Source: Callaeas wilsoni
Taxonomy: Eukaryota; Chordata; Aves; Passeriformes; Callaeidae
Length of the DNA: 64,000 nucleotides
Reading direction: 5' to 3'
Assembly (NCBI GenBank): GCA_013398955.1
Contig: VWPU01012707.1
Span: 469,997-533,996, forward strand
Shown one piece after another: positions 30,601-39,480 of the stretch. The translations under genes and the position numbers were made by a program. The notes under the pieces were generated by a model. It saw nothing but the letters and a program-made list of their open reading frames with translations. It did no database searches and was not told the origin of the DNA. Position 1 is the first letter of the stretch. Each line of letters begins with the position of its first letter.

Positions 30601-33600
30601 GCTTAAACTGGAATATTCTCAATCATTTAAATAGGAAAACTTCTGTAACTCAGTTCCCTTTTCCCAGTTATTGTCTGTTTGCATCTTTCTTACATCTTTC
30701 TTCTTCTTTTAAAATAAAGAAATAAAAGAGATAAATGCTTGCCTGAACATTTTGAAACGGATTCTTGTTGCCATAGGATTCACTGAAGTATGTGAAATCA
30801 TCTATGCTAAGCTGAAAAACAAAGAGAGTAGGTTGGTGAGAAGGAGCCATGGCATCTCATTACAGTACAGACTTGTGCTCAGTATTGGTGAGGAAAAAAA
30901 ATAGTTTACGTACCCTATCTTGCAGAAACAAGACGAGGTTTCTGGAGTTCTGGGTAAAAAGAGGTTGCAAGAGTACCGTCAGCTCCTGTGCTGAGACAAC
31001 TTGTCCTTCGTGCACAGCAGTGTCTGGATTCCACTGTGACCTACAAAGGAATAATTCCATCCTCTGTAAAATTTGCTGCCAATGATGACACCTCTTCTTT
31101 CTTTAAATATGCAGCGGCAGTTAATGAAATCATCATCTTTCATTTAAGATCAACTTTGCAGTTCAGTTTACCTTCATTCTACTCAAGAGAAAAAGAACTT
31201 GCCCATTTATGCCTGTATCAAATTGACTGTATTACAGCAAGAATTAATAGGGGTAATGTCTCTCTCTATTTTCTTCTTTGCGTACAATGGCAGAGTTGCA
31301 TCTTTCCAAAAAAGTTACCTACTAAGTGCAATGAAGAAGAATATCTGGAAAATATTCAGAGAGAATTCCCAGACGGCATTCCCTCCCAAAACTCTTTGCA
31401 GTGCTGACAGATGCAGGTCAGGAGGAGAAGAACTCAGACTAGATCACAAGTTGTCATAAACTAGTATTTTTTTTATAAAACTTTTGTTAGTAGAAGTGTC
31501 TTTCAGTGCTATTGTAAACAAGTTCTCTCCTAAAGTTTTCGTGATGAAGGAACCATTCTACAGAAGCCGCTCAGAAAAGTCACCTTTTTAGCAGCAGGAG
31601 CTCTTCTGAATGGAACGACTCAAGGCACCTGGCTTAGAACTCTTTTGCCCACCTATCACTATGAGGACTGGACAGAGAAATAACTCATCTATTTAGTTTT
31701 GCTGCTACAGGGAAAAGGCAGAACAAGAGATGGCATTATTCTTTCAACAGCTCATTGGGATTTTAACAGTATGCAACATGGGTCTATAGAGATGAAACTT
31801 TTTATGAACATTTTTATCCTAGGTGCTTTCACTAATGAAAATTGTCTGTGGAAAACCATGAACTTGATGCATAATCTCCCATCTTTACCCAGGTACACAT
31901 CAATTGCTAAAGCCTGAGAAAAGAGGTATTCCAGACACCCTAACTGGTTCTAATTACAAAGACTTGAATACAGGCAATTGTTGTGTGCTCTAGCATCAGC
32001 TATTATATGACTGCAATTTGATCAAGTTGAGATAAAAGTTAAATTTTCTAACTCAAAGCAATTTGCAAATGACCCTTGCACAGTAAGCTTCTATGAATGA
32101 GAACAACCTTTGCAGTCCTTTAAGAGGCAGGCAGAACAGGGTTAATGAACACATAGGTGGGGTTCAATGTTGTTTTTCGGATAAAGAAAATCTAAATTGC
32201 ACTCCAGGACTTCCCTGTAATTCCAATGAAGATTGCTGAAAGTGAATCGAAAGCCTCAAATTGCACCCATGGCAGAGATAAAACCAGCGCAGTCCTGCAG
32301 CACTAGATGATACCTATCTCCCTTCAGACTCTGGGGTTTGGGAAAGTGTTAGAGCAAACTCTGTATGTGGAGGACTCTTTCAGGACAACATGCTGGAGAT
32401 GAGAAAATTAAATTATAGTAGATCTTTTGCCTGTCACTTTTCAAGCTTTAGAATTAAATCTTGCTGAGATGAAGGAAATGGTTTTTTATTGGTTGAAATG
32501 ATCTGATATTTTCTTAGTTTTACTCAGCATCTTCATTTCTTTGTTAATTTGTGCTTGGAAATCCACATTAACTTATATTTATGAACATAAACAACTTAGA
32601 AATTGTAACAGGCATGCCTCAACTTTTCCAAGACAAACCTCACCATTTCAAAAAATTAAGTCTAATCTTTAAAATGAATATATTTGAAAACACAGAAAGT
32701 CCCAAAGATTCTGAATGACTCTTCAGGAAGTGACTTTCATACTGACTTTGTGCTTTGCATGGCCACATCAAAATACTAATGATATTAAAGAAAAGCAGAT
32801 AGATTAAATTAAGAGATGATAAGAAATGGCTTGTGTGAAAGAAAATGATACTGAATATCTTGGTATATTTATTTTTAAAATAACTAAATAAATCCATTTC
32901 ATACCTAATCTTAGAAAAAAGAAATAAAGCTTTTGAGAGCTTTGGGGAGTTGCAATTAAGAATAAAAGGTAACAGAAAGCACATCAAACAAAACTAAATT
33001 ATTTGCAGCAGCACAATGGTAAAAGCTTTTGCTATGAACTCAAAACCTCAGAAGTTTAATGATGGTCTTTTAAAGTATACTTGCTTCTAAGAAATTCTCT
33101 GTTCCTTGAAGTAGTTCTTGTTAGTTATCTAACCTTGAAAACACCTTTTGTGACACTTTTTATCTTTCCAGCAGTCATTTAGTAACTTCTTCATCACAAA
33201 AAAAAAAAATCTACATCGGTTAGTTAATACCTTAACTTTCAAGCAGTCAACTTTAGTAACTTCATCATCATAAAAAAAAAATTACATCAGTTGCTTAATA
33301 ATTCTATTACAATGCAGCATTTGCCTAATACTTATATTCACAATATTATGCATGCATTTATTAAGCTTCTTTTTAACAGTTTGCTGAGCTCTCTGCAGGG
33401 CAGTAGGGAAGGCCTCCTTCACTGAGGGGGCTGTTGCTGTTCGCTCACTGCAACAACATTCTCAGAGAGGTTCAGCCAGGAAATAGAATCACAGAAACAT
33501 TTAGGCTGGAAAAGACCTCTAAAATCATCAAGTCCAACTGTCAATCCAGCAGTACCACGTCCACCACTAAACCATGTGCCTAAGTGCAACATCCACGTGT

Positions 33601-36600
33601 TTTTAGAATGGTTCCAGTTGACTCAACCACTTCCCTGTTCCAATGCCTGACCACACTTGCAGGGAAGAAATTTTTCCTAATGTCCAACCCAAACTTCCCC
33701 TGGTGCAACTTGAGGCTGTTTCCTCTTACCCAATCACTTGCTACCTGGGAGAGAAGGGACCAACTCCCACCAGGCTACAACCTCCTTTCAGGGGGTTGTA
33801 GAAAGCAATAAGGTCTCCCCTTTTCTCCAAGCTAAACACTCCCAGCTCCCTCAGCCACTCCTCACAAGACTTGTGCTCCAGCCCCCACACCAGCCCCCTC
33901 GCCCAGTCAGTACGTTTTACGGGGTGCTTTACTGTGAACTGCGGGGTGAAACGGAGGTCTGTGAGTGCCACGGGTCGTGGATACGCTGATGATGCGCTTC
34001 CTTGAATGCAATCAAGCAGCTCATCCCACTGAACTGTTCACCGCAGTGACAGATGGCACGGTGTGAAACCGGCGGAGGGCCGACACGCATATTGATTGCT
34101 GTTATCAATTGCTCACACAAAACCTTGTGTCCAAAGACACACAGCCCCATACGGTCACCCACGGGCCAAGTGCATCGGACTTCCCGCCACAGCACCGTCG
34201 GGGCTCAAAATGACAAGCACCTCCGCTAATGGATGTGCTTTAATGTGTGGAGCTCGTAAGATTAAGGAATCATAAGGCAGCTTCAAGTTTGAGGAAACTT
34301 GAAGCTCAACTGCTCTCTCTTTCCTCCAACAGTCAAACAATGCACTGAAGAAATTGAGGAAAGCAAGCGTAGTTTGCTATTTTTCTTCTTTCTTATACCT
34401 CACTGCTCTGACATGACAACATTATGTTCTTCCCCGAACAGTATTCTTTCTGGAATTTGCGCAATTACGTTGATGGAAGCAAAGATTTCAAGATTTCCTG
34501 TATCTGGACCCACCAGAAGGGCTGATGGGAAGATAACAAGACTTCTAGTACTCTTACTCATGTGCTTACATTTTTGCTTTGTGGCTGGCTTTAGAACACT
34601 TTCCTACAAGTCATTCTTGTCAGTTGTCTCTATCAGTCACCTTGTGATTACCATCTAAGAAATCAGGTTTTCCCCAGCTCAGCAGGAGTAAAACAGCATT
34701 CATGCTGGCACACAGTGTCTCCATAAGCATTCAATACAATTATAGCTAAAAAAAATTTCCTTTTTATGTTACACCTTCTTTCAGCAGATTTTTCAGTAAA
34801 GTCCCTGTAGTTTAGGAAACAGTGCAAATGTACTAATTGGCATTAACACCTTCTCAAAGTCACTTATAACCTGGGTTTGCCAAAAAAGGATTATTTTCCC
34901 TATATAAGCATAGCATAAAAAAGGGAAGTAATATATTTTAAAACTCTGTAGGCAAAAATCACTCCTAAAACAAACACATGAGGGGGCAATCACAAAAGCT
35001 AATTTTAATGAATTTATTTTCTCAAACTCCTTCTCTTTATCTGTGGAGGGAAAGTAATTCTTCTGAATATTGATTCAAAATGGCTAAATCAAATTTGTTC
35101 TGTGCATCATATGCAAGAAGAGCCTCTCAACCTTCCCTGCTTCAAAAAACCAACCAGGGAATATTAGTTTAAAGGCTGATTTAAAATAAAGGTCAAATTG
35201 TCCACGCCAAAATTATTCGAAGAATATCTGGTGATATATTCTTTTGTGAAAAACAGGACAGTGTGACATACTGAGTTATCCCCTAGGTGAATTGAGAAAG
35301 AATGTTCTTTTTTAAAAAAACACTTACTTTTCTCCAAGTAGGAATCTGCATTTTTCTTTCTAGAGGAAAGAGGTATTTGATTTACTAATGTCTCTGTAAG
35401 AACTGCTATCACACTTCCCTTTGCTTTGTGCACTGCATGTGTTTGTCAGCTGTAGGTTTCACCTCTATCTGGCATCTAACATTATCTCTAATAGCATGAT
35501 TCCAGTACAGTAATAATGCATAAAAGAGACTTTAAAGTGTTACATTCTCTAATACAACTGTCTTGAAAAATGGCTTGGCAAACACTGGCTAATTCTAAAT
35601 TAGAACAAAATGTAGTAACCTTCAACTATTCAATATCAAATCCTAACAGATAACCTAGGAAAGAGTGATGGATGAATCGCTAAACTTTTATACTGGTGGA
35701 GTTCCTATGGAGTGAATAGAAATCCATTGGTAATTGCTGCAATTCTGTAGTTAACTTTCCTAAGACTTTATAGTAATTTCCAAATTTCATAGGCCTATGG
35801 ATCACACACTGCAAACCTTGCCTGACTGTGAAGTACCAAGATGTAAAGCACAGAGTTAGGGGTTAGAAAGTTGCTGTTAGTGTTACTTTATTTTATAAAA
35901 TAATGAAAAACTTATTTTCAGTTGCTTCATAGACCTTCCCCAGAACTAATTTTGACCCCACAAGAACTTCTCCTTTCAAAATGCAAATGTCATGGTAGGA
36001 GGAGCTCTTCTTCCACAAAAGGTTCTATTACTGGAAACATGAACCCGTTTACCTAGTCCAGTATCCTGATTTTCTTGCTCTAGATTTGTATAAACCAGAA
36101 AAATCTGCAGTGGAACAAGATGCTAATTGCATCTTGATGGAAAGTTTGCTTTTATGATCACATAGGATTAAGTGATAAGATCTTGTTTATATTTACAGCA
36201 AGTATGTTTCTAATATAAACCAGGAAGTAGGACAAAGGAAGTACTGATCTTTTCTTAGATGCTTAGGATCACTTTTAACCTAAAAATAGTGCTTTCCAAC
36301 ATTTACTTTGCTTTTAAATACAAGGGTTAATACTCATATGTGTGCCTGTCATATAATGGTGAATCACTAAGTAGTTTGAATATAAAAATGCCTTGACTTT
36401 GAGACATCCATTTTTTTTTCTTTCGAGGGGGGAAAAAGTGAAAGCTACAAAACCAAACTTTATCAAAATTTGCAGATTTCTATATGCAGAGTTTCCAGTT
36501 TTGGAAATAAGTAAAAGATGAGTAAACATATGGCAAAGATGGTAAATAAGACACCCATAGTTTTCTGGCAACTTTACATATCCAGTATCCACTTGAAGCT

Positions 36601-37386
36601 ACTGCATTGCCCAACCTGCCATATTTTTGGAAATCCTGAGTAATGGTACAAAATCCTTAAAGTGAGCACGAGTAAAATTCCTGTTTGGAAAGAAAGAGGT
36701 CTATACCTGGTTCTTTCAAGACAGCTTCAAAGTCCTATTTCATAAGTATATGCAAACCCCTGAATTTTATGTCTCTCTGGATCTGTCAAGACTGCAGTTG
36801 TTTCTAACAACTGATGCATATACATACAGCAGTGTACTTAAGAACCTGTATTAAAAAGAACATTTAAGTGAAAAGTCAAGGTTCAGAAGTCAGGAAATGC
36901 AAGGCTTAAAAAACTGCCACACAGTTTTTGGTCAGCTCCTTTTTGTGTCACTGCCTTATGTTGTGGCTTTAAGTCACAACATCTCTAACAGTGGAGTTCA
37001 AAGATGCCTTAGGGTGAATAATGAACATCTACTTCGGATTTTTAGTTTACAGAATTTATTTACTTCTTTCTGCTCAGCTTAGAACACTAAAATTATAAAT
37101 AAAAATGGGTAAAATCATCTGTTGTCTTGTTTGATGGCCAAGGTGCAAATTTATTTATTGGATAATTTTATTGCCCAGAGCCGATTAACCATAATCGATG
37201 GCACGATATATTCTGTGCGCGCACACGTAGAGCAGCAGCATAAGCAGGGATACACTTTTATGCGATTTCTTACCTCTGAGTTGACCAAAGCAGCATCGGC
37301 ACATGATCCACTGACAGAGCCGTTTTGAGCAGCACAGCAAGGGAGCACACCAGCAGGGCTGGAGCAGCAGGGCACAGCCGTGTCAT
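607..37386 (-). CDS. ATP6AP1-like: V-ATPase accessory subunit S1 (Ac45)-like, spliced gene, 3' end outside window
   Basis: Eight coding exons (37274-37386, 30914-31040, 30743-30811, 25594-25787, 24514-24557, 20845-20930, 1243-1484, 607-660) total 929 nt and give about 310 residues, with every junction in phase. The product resembles Ac45/ATP6AP1, the type I membrane glycoprotein that binds the V-ATPase Vo sector and helps assemble and direct the pump in secretory and lysosomal membranes (family knowledge). Visible marks are a signal peptide (residues 1 to about 25), [37 protein letters not shown] and LSLKY, in the same order as in Ac45. Eight N-glycosylation sequons are present, six of them in exon 7. 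An RxxR-type basic stretch (RPSRISRR) lies near residues 208-215, where Ac45 proteins are also basic and could be furin-cleaved. The C-terminal third with the membrane segment must lie left of position 1. Mammalian Ac45 is about 470 residues. It may be a paralogue rather than ATP6AP1 itself; orthology is not settled. Confidence 0.88.
1243..1484 (-). CDS. ATP6AP1-like: ATP6AP1-like exon 7 (glycosylated region)
   Basis: The acceptor is GTTATTCCAG|ATT and the donor CAAC|GTGAGT. The 242-nt exon encodes [15 protein letters not shown] through SECSDSNTT. It carries six N-glycosylation sequons (NVT, NYT, NFS, NSS, NAT, NTT). ILFYASNFS matches the ILFWAQNFS block of Ac45. The opening ISRR, directly after RPSR, forms the basic stretch that could be cleaved. 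Confidence 0.88.
3180..3517 (+). mobile_element. CR1 LINE, internal part plus 3' tail, degenerate
   Basis: Contains 'cacctgacgggatgcacc', 'tctcagaggggaagaagag' and 'ctctagcccaggagtc', familiar from the 5' part of CR1. It closes with 'cttccaactcagcatattc' and 'gtgattctgtga', which resembles a CR1 3' end. A large internal deletion is implied. Confidence 0.65.
4946..4985. repeat. A-rich simple repeat
   Basis: Forty bases almost entirely A with single G/T interruptions. No adjoining retroposed gene was recognised. Confidence 0.9.
6001..6155 (+). mobile_element. CR1 LINE 3' UTR fragment
   Basis: Contains 'cctggaagcatttaaggcc', 'agcaacctggtctacttga' and 'ggatgatctttagggtccc', the classic CR1 3' UTR. 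It ends without a clear octamer repeat. Confidence 0.85.
9935..9996 (+). mobile_element. CR1 LINE 3' tail fragment
   Basis: Contains 'ggactcagtgatcttagata' and 'ccaaccttaatgattctgtgg'. Only the last 60 or so bases of a CR1 copy remain. Confidence 0.65.
11885..12335 (-). mobile_element. Ancient CR1/L3-type LINE remnant
   Basis: Reading the minus strand, the order of recognisable words ('ggggtggccagaaccacatg', 'cagcaaactttggcacc', 'actaatgactctgctgaac', 'cccacagagttccactgg', all given on the plus strand) follows the RT-to-3' part of reverse-oriented CR1. Heavily diverged. Confidence 0.5.
16215..16650 (-). mobile_element. CR1 LINE 3' part, reverse orientation
   Basis: Starts 'cacagaatcagagaatg' and continues with 'catgggcagggacacctt', 'cagcctgcccttgaacagcc', 'cagggcctcaccaccctcac' and 'ccccaggctgaac', a typical reverse-complement CR1 3' end with 5' truncation. 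Confidence 0.9.
18560..20085 (+). mobile_element. CR1 LINE, endonuclease to 3' end with internal deletion
   Basis: Opens with a frame reading VGDFN, the GDFN motif of the CR1 endonuclease, and then ORF2-like sequence to about 19260. It jumps to the C-terminal ORF2 region ('gtggccaagaaggccagtgg', 19467 on) and ends 'caatcttaatgattctgtga' near 20080. The reverse transcriptase core is missing and frames are broken, so the copy is dead. Confidence 0.88.
20845..20930 (-). CDS. ATP6AP1-like: ATP6AP1-like exon 6
   Basis: Bounded by CTATTTACAG and TCAAGG|GTGAGT. It encodes [18 protein letters not shown] through [15 protein letters not shown] is identical to the Ac45 family motif. It ends in phase 0, followed by a very long intron to 1484. 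Confidence 0.88.
20931..24513 (-). other. ATP6AP1-like intron 5
   Basis: Holds the CR1 copy at 22835-23478 and a perfect 12-bp hairpin at 24326-24356; otherwise nothing recognised. Confidence 0.7.
22835..23478 (+). mobile_element. CR1 LINE 3' part
   Basis: Contains 'ctacagtgtgccctggcag', 'gttcagcctggagaagatga', 'agtggcagaggaccaaacc' and a tail 'ccaactcagtatactctatg'. It is 5'-truncated with several frameshifts. Confidence 0.9.
24514..24557 (-). CDS. ATP6AP1-like: ATP6AP1-like exon 5 (44 nt)
   Basis: A micro-exon bounded by TTTTCTCTAG and ATG|GTAAGT. With the neighbouring bases it reads [16 protein letters not shown], aligning with the SSGL-REVLTGNDE region of Ac45. The phases (2 in, 1 out) fit exons 4 and 6 exactly. 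Confidence 0.85.
24558..25593 (-). other. ATP6AP1-like intron 4
   Basis: Holds a possible old LINE remnant (25235-25450); nothing else recognised. Confidence 0.7.
25235..25450 (-). mobile_element. Ancient CR1/L3-type LINE 3' remnant
   Basis: On the plus strand, 'tctagcaattaattctgcag', 'tgcccctttgttctcatata' and 'tctcttacacctcatatgtt' recall the reverse-oriented old amniote L3/CR1 pattern (letters such as 'ccctagttcttgtgttatg'). Strongly diverged; call by pattern only. Confidence 0.4.
25594..25787 (-). CDS. ATP6AP1-like: ATP6AP1-like exon 4
   Basis: The acceptor is TTATTACAG|GAA and the donor GCCAG|GTAGGA. The 194-nt exon encodes [17 protein letters not shown] through [20 protein letters not shown] is the best conserved motif of the Ac45 luminal domain. 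Two N-glycosylation sequons (NVT, NAS) are visible. A Cys stands where mammalian Ac45 has Trp after PAVD. Confidence 0.9.
25788..30742 (-). other. ATP6AP1-like intron 3 (GC-AG)
   Basis: About 5 kb, beginning GCAAGC and ending ACAG. It contains an ancient CR1 remnant and an 18-bp perfect palindrome at 29554-29571; otherwise unfeatured. Confidence 0.7.
27310..28060 (+). mobile_element. Ancient CR1 reverse-transcriptase region remnant
   Basis: The order of words follows CR1 ORF2: 'gtctacttggacccacacaa', 'ctactgaagaaactaagctg', 'gttctgttccatatgttcc', 'gaaacttgctcattatgctg', then 'cttgattattatgcagttct'. It is much more diverged than the other CR1 copies here and has no usable frame. A short GA run at 27412-27427 lies inside it. 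Confidence 0.55.
30743..30811 (-). CDS. ATP6AP1-like: ATP6AP1-like exon 3 (GC donor)
   Basis: This 23-codon exon encodes [16 protein letters not shown] through FQNVQ, close to the LSIEDFT-FGNK segment of Ac45. The acceptor is TTTTTCAG. The exon ends CAG|GCAAGC, so the downstream intron starts with GC rather than GT. The reading frame and the family alignment both require this boundary. Confidence 0.85.
30914..31040 (-). CDS. ATP6AP1-like: ATP6AP1-like exon 2
   Basis: The acceptor is TTTGTAG|G and the donor AGG|GTACGT. It encodes [12 protein letters not shown] through LVLFLQDR, corresponding to the LW-P-ADTHEGH and NVLLFLQDK segments of Ac45. Length is 127 nt: 1 base to finish a codon plus 42 codons, ending in phase 0. 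Confidence 0.88.
33171..33300. repeat. Diverged tandem duplication, unit about 72 bp
   Basis: Two copies share 'gcagtca', 'tttagtaactt', 'catcatca-A(n)', 'tacatc-gtt' and 'ttaata': 33171 to about 33230 and 33243-33300. Each carries an internal run of 9-13 A. Confidence 0.75.
33483..33905 (-). mobile_element. CR1 LINE 3' part, reverse orientation
   Basis: Starts 'atagaatcacagaaacattt' and continues with 'ctggaaaagacctctaaaat', 'catcaagtccaactgtcaa' and 'ctccctcagccactcctcac', a typical reverse-oriented CR1. It ends abruptly at the CpG-rich patch that follows. Confidence 0.9.
33906..34230. other. Unidentified CpG-rich patch in intron 1
   Basis: A roughly 325-bp stretch markedly richer in G+C and intact CpG than its surroundings, starting exactly where the CR1 similarity stops. 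Neither strand gives a protein I recognise; the longest frame (minus, 33929-34195) has no known motif beyond scattered Cys/His. It may be an alternative promoter, an enhancer, or an unrecognised repeat. Confidence 0.4.
37274..37386 (-). CDS. ATP6AP1-like: ATP6AP1-like exon 1 (start codon, signal peptide)
   Basis: The start is the ATG at 37386-37384, in context GGAGCC-ATG-A. The encoded N-terminus has a short basic start, a Leu/Val/Ala-rich core and a small-residue exit (ALS), which is a typical signal peptide. It is followed by [13 protein letters not shown], matching the VPLVLWSSDR opening of mature Ac45. The donor AGAG|GTAAGA follows 37274. The exon ends in phase 2 and joins exon 2 to complete an Arg codon. 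No other in-frame ATG lies closely upstream. Confidence 0.85.
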
Positions 37387-37520
37387 GGCTCCAGGCGAGC
37401 GCCTACGGAGCCGGCCAGCTGCAAACGGAAAGTCCGAGCGTGTGCACAGCTGCACTTCCCGCTTGGGTTGCTGTTAGCCGCATTCAGCCGGGCTGCGGGG
37501 TGACGTTGCTCTCTAACAGC
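37387..37520 (-). promoter_or_regulatory. GC-rich start region of the ATP6AP1-like gene
   Basis: GC- and CpG-enriched DNA lies immediately upstream of the start codon, within otherwise AT-rich DNA, and a TGACGTT half-CRE sits at 37500-37506. I see no TATA box. It is inferred to be the 5' UTR and core promoter from position and composition only. Confidence 0.5.
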
Positions 37521-39189
37521 AGGGGGAATTTTCAAAACGTGAACTTCCTTCTCTTGAACTTGGGAGTTACTCATATTTTTAATACTGTCAGGTTTGTGAT
37601 TTCAGCACCTCGTAAAACTCCCTGCAGTCAAAGCATTGACAGTTTCCTCTAACCTTCAAGTGCAAGGGAGAGTCATGAAGTCCAAACTCCTGTCCTACGC
37701 AGGCTGCTAAGTTATACAACTTCAAAATGGAGTTTACAGAAAAGTTTTCTGTACTGCACAAAATACATGCTGCAGAACTTCTGTCTTCTTTCCCCTGCTA
37801 CATATTATCATGTCCCTTAGCTTATTTTTTTCACATGTATAGAGATCTGGCGTGACACATTAGGGTGTTGACAGGTTTGAAATCTGCAACAAACTGCAGA
37901 TTCCAGCAAGAAGGAAGAGAGAGAAAATGGCACATTCAGAGCCACTGAAACACAGAATTGTTAAGCTGTCTTTTGCATGGAGTGATGCGATCCCAGAAAT
38001 CAAAAATATCTAAAGTCAGGGGCAAATTATAATCACTTCAGAATGTGACATGACTTCAGTATTTCACAAGTCTCATGCAAGATCAAAATAGTCTTAGAGA
38101 ATTCCTTCATGCCAGGAAGCAAATTGCTCTGGCACACTTTTTTGTGCCTGCCGAAGACTGAGAGGTTTCTACACCTTGTGACTACATTAGGCAGCAGCAG
38201 TCTCAGCACGTGTTTGGCTCTGGGCACAAATGCCTCCTCACCATCAGAACAGGATGTTAGAGATCATATGCAAAAGTTCTGAGCTATGTTAAAATGAGTT
38301 GTGATAAGGGAAAAATAAGGAAGCACAATGAAAATTGTAGAAGACACAGAGAGGTCAGAAGACATGCATGTCTGAATCTGAGCACATGTAGCCAGATCAG
38401 TTAAATCCATTTGCCTTGAATCACAGTATATTGTTACAGTGTGGTTGCCTAATATAAGGCAATTTGTTCATCAACTCTATCTTGAAATCTGATTTCTCAG
38501 AAAACAAAAATAATTTTAAGGGCAGCAATAAAACATTGTCATGTTCCTTTTCTTCTCCATGTTACCTTTACATAACACAGAATTTAACTCTTTAACTGTA
38601 CTTTTTCCTCTCCTCCCCAGAGATGTATTAGAAATCCTATCTGTTCCCTTTTACAAGCCAATGTTTGTTCTTCTGTTTAAGGGTGTGTACAGATAAGACA
38701 GCAAACCAGACCTCAAAGACAGAGGTAGAAACAGAAGCACCCAGACAGAATAAAGGAATTGCAGAATTTTCAACAAAACTCAATTTTGCAGAAGGACAGT
38801 ATTAGACACTAACCAATTCACACACTTCCAAAAACATCACCCTAGGCCCTATGTCAGGTGCGCAAATAGTCTGCAGGTCTGGTCACATTCAGAAGAGCCA
38901 GCTGGGTTCACAAATGAATGGTTTATTGAATGCAGCCTGTACGTTTCTTTGAGATTGCCGGTGACAAATGCAGTAACTGCAGAATATACTGCATTAAATA
39001 TGACTGCAATCACAGGTTTAATTTCCCGGGTCAATACTCAGCATAACTGAGGATCCAAGACTTACCAAAAGGCATCCTTTTTGTGGAGGGCGAGAAAGAC
39101 AAACCTGTCAATCTGCCCCTTAAAATTTTGTGTGAAATTCTCATCCCGCATTGAGGTACAAAACTGAGGTACATTTTACACCTTATTAA

Positions 39190-39480
39190 CCACTATTGTG
39201 CCAAGCGCTGTCGGTGGGACTGTGGTCAAACCTTCCACTCTGCGTAGCTGTGTTGCATGGAATATTTCCTGGCAGGAGGTGTACTTGGTTTGTACAGAAC
39301 ATTTCTGGGCAGCAGGTAGAACATGACCACGTGGTTTCGACCCCCACCTCCTGTTCCTCCCCATGGCCGTGGTGGTGACACAAAGCACAGGACTCCGCCC
39401 GGTTTCCGTAGGCGCTCTGATCCCTGTCGCCCCGCCAGTGCATACGGAGCTTTGCTTTCTCTTCACTGTTACATGCTCCC
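39190..39480. other. Unidentified CpG-bearing patch in the spacer
   Basis: Locally GC-rich, with several intact CpGs and an E-box in 'accacgtggt'. It lies about 1.8 kb upstream of the ATP6AP1-like start. There is no recognisable coding content. It could be a regulatory element or the remains of an unidentified repeat. Confidence 0.35.

Larger units (their letters stand above)
31041..37273 (-). other. ATP6AP1-like intron 1
   Basis: Contains the tandem duplication at 33171, the CR1 at 33483, a CpG-rich patch at about 33906-34230 and an alternating purine-pyrimidine palindrome at 37214-37225. No exon recognised. Confidence 0.65.

Noticed and set aside
30988..31407. 139-codon plus-strand open frame
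   Set aside because: Partly the antisense of ATP6AP1-like exon 2; no independent protein similarity.
33929..34195. Possible zinc-finger or transposase fragment on the minus strand
   Set aside because: Cys and His residues are scattered without a regular C2H2 or transposase motif; kept only as an unexplained CpG-rich patch.
37386..37455. Longer N-terminus for the ATP6AP1-like protein starting near 37455
   Set aside because: That codon is GTG, not ATG; the ATG at 37386 has a good context and gives a normal signal peptide.
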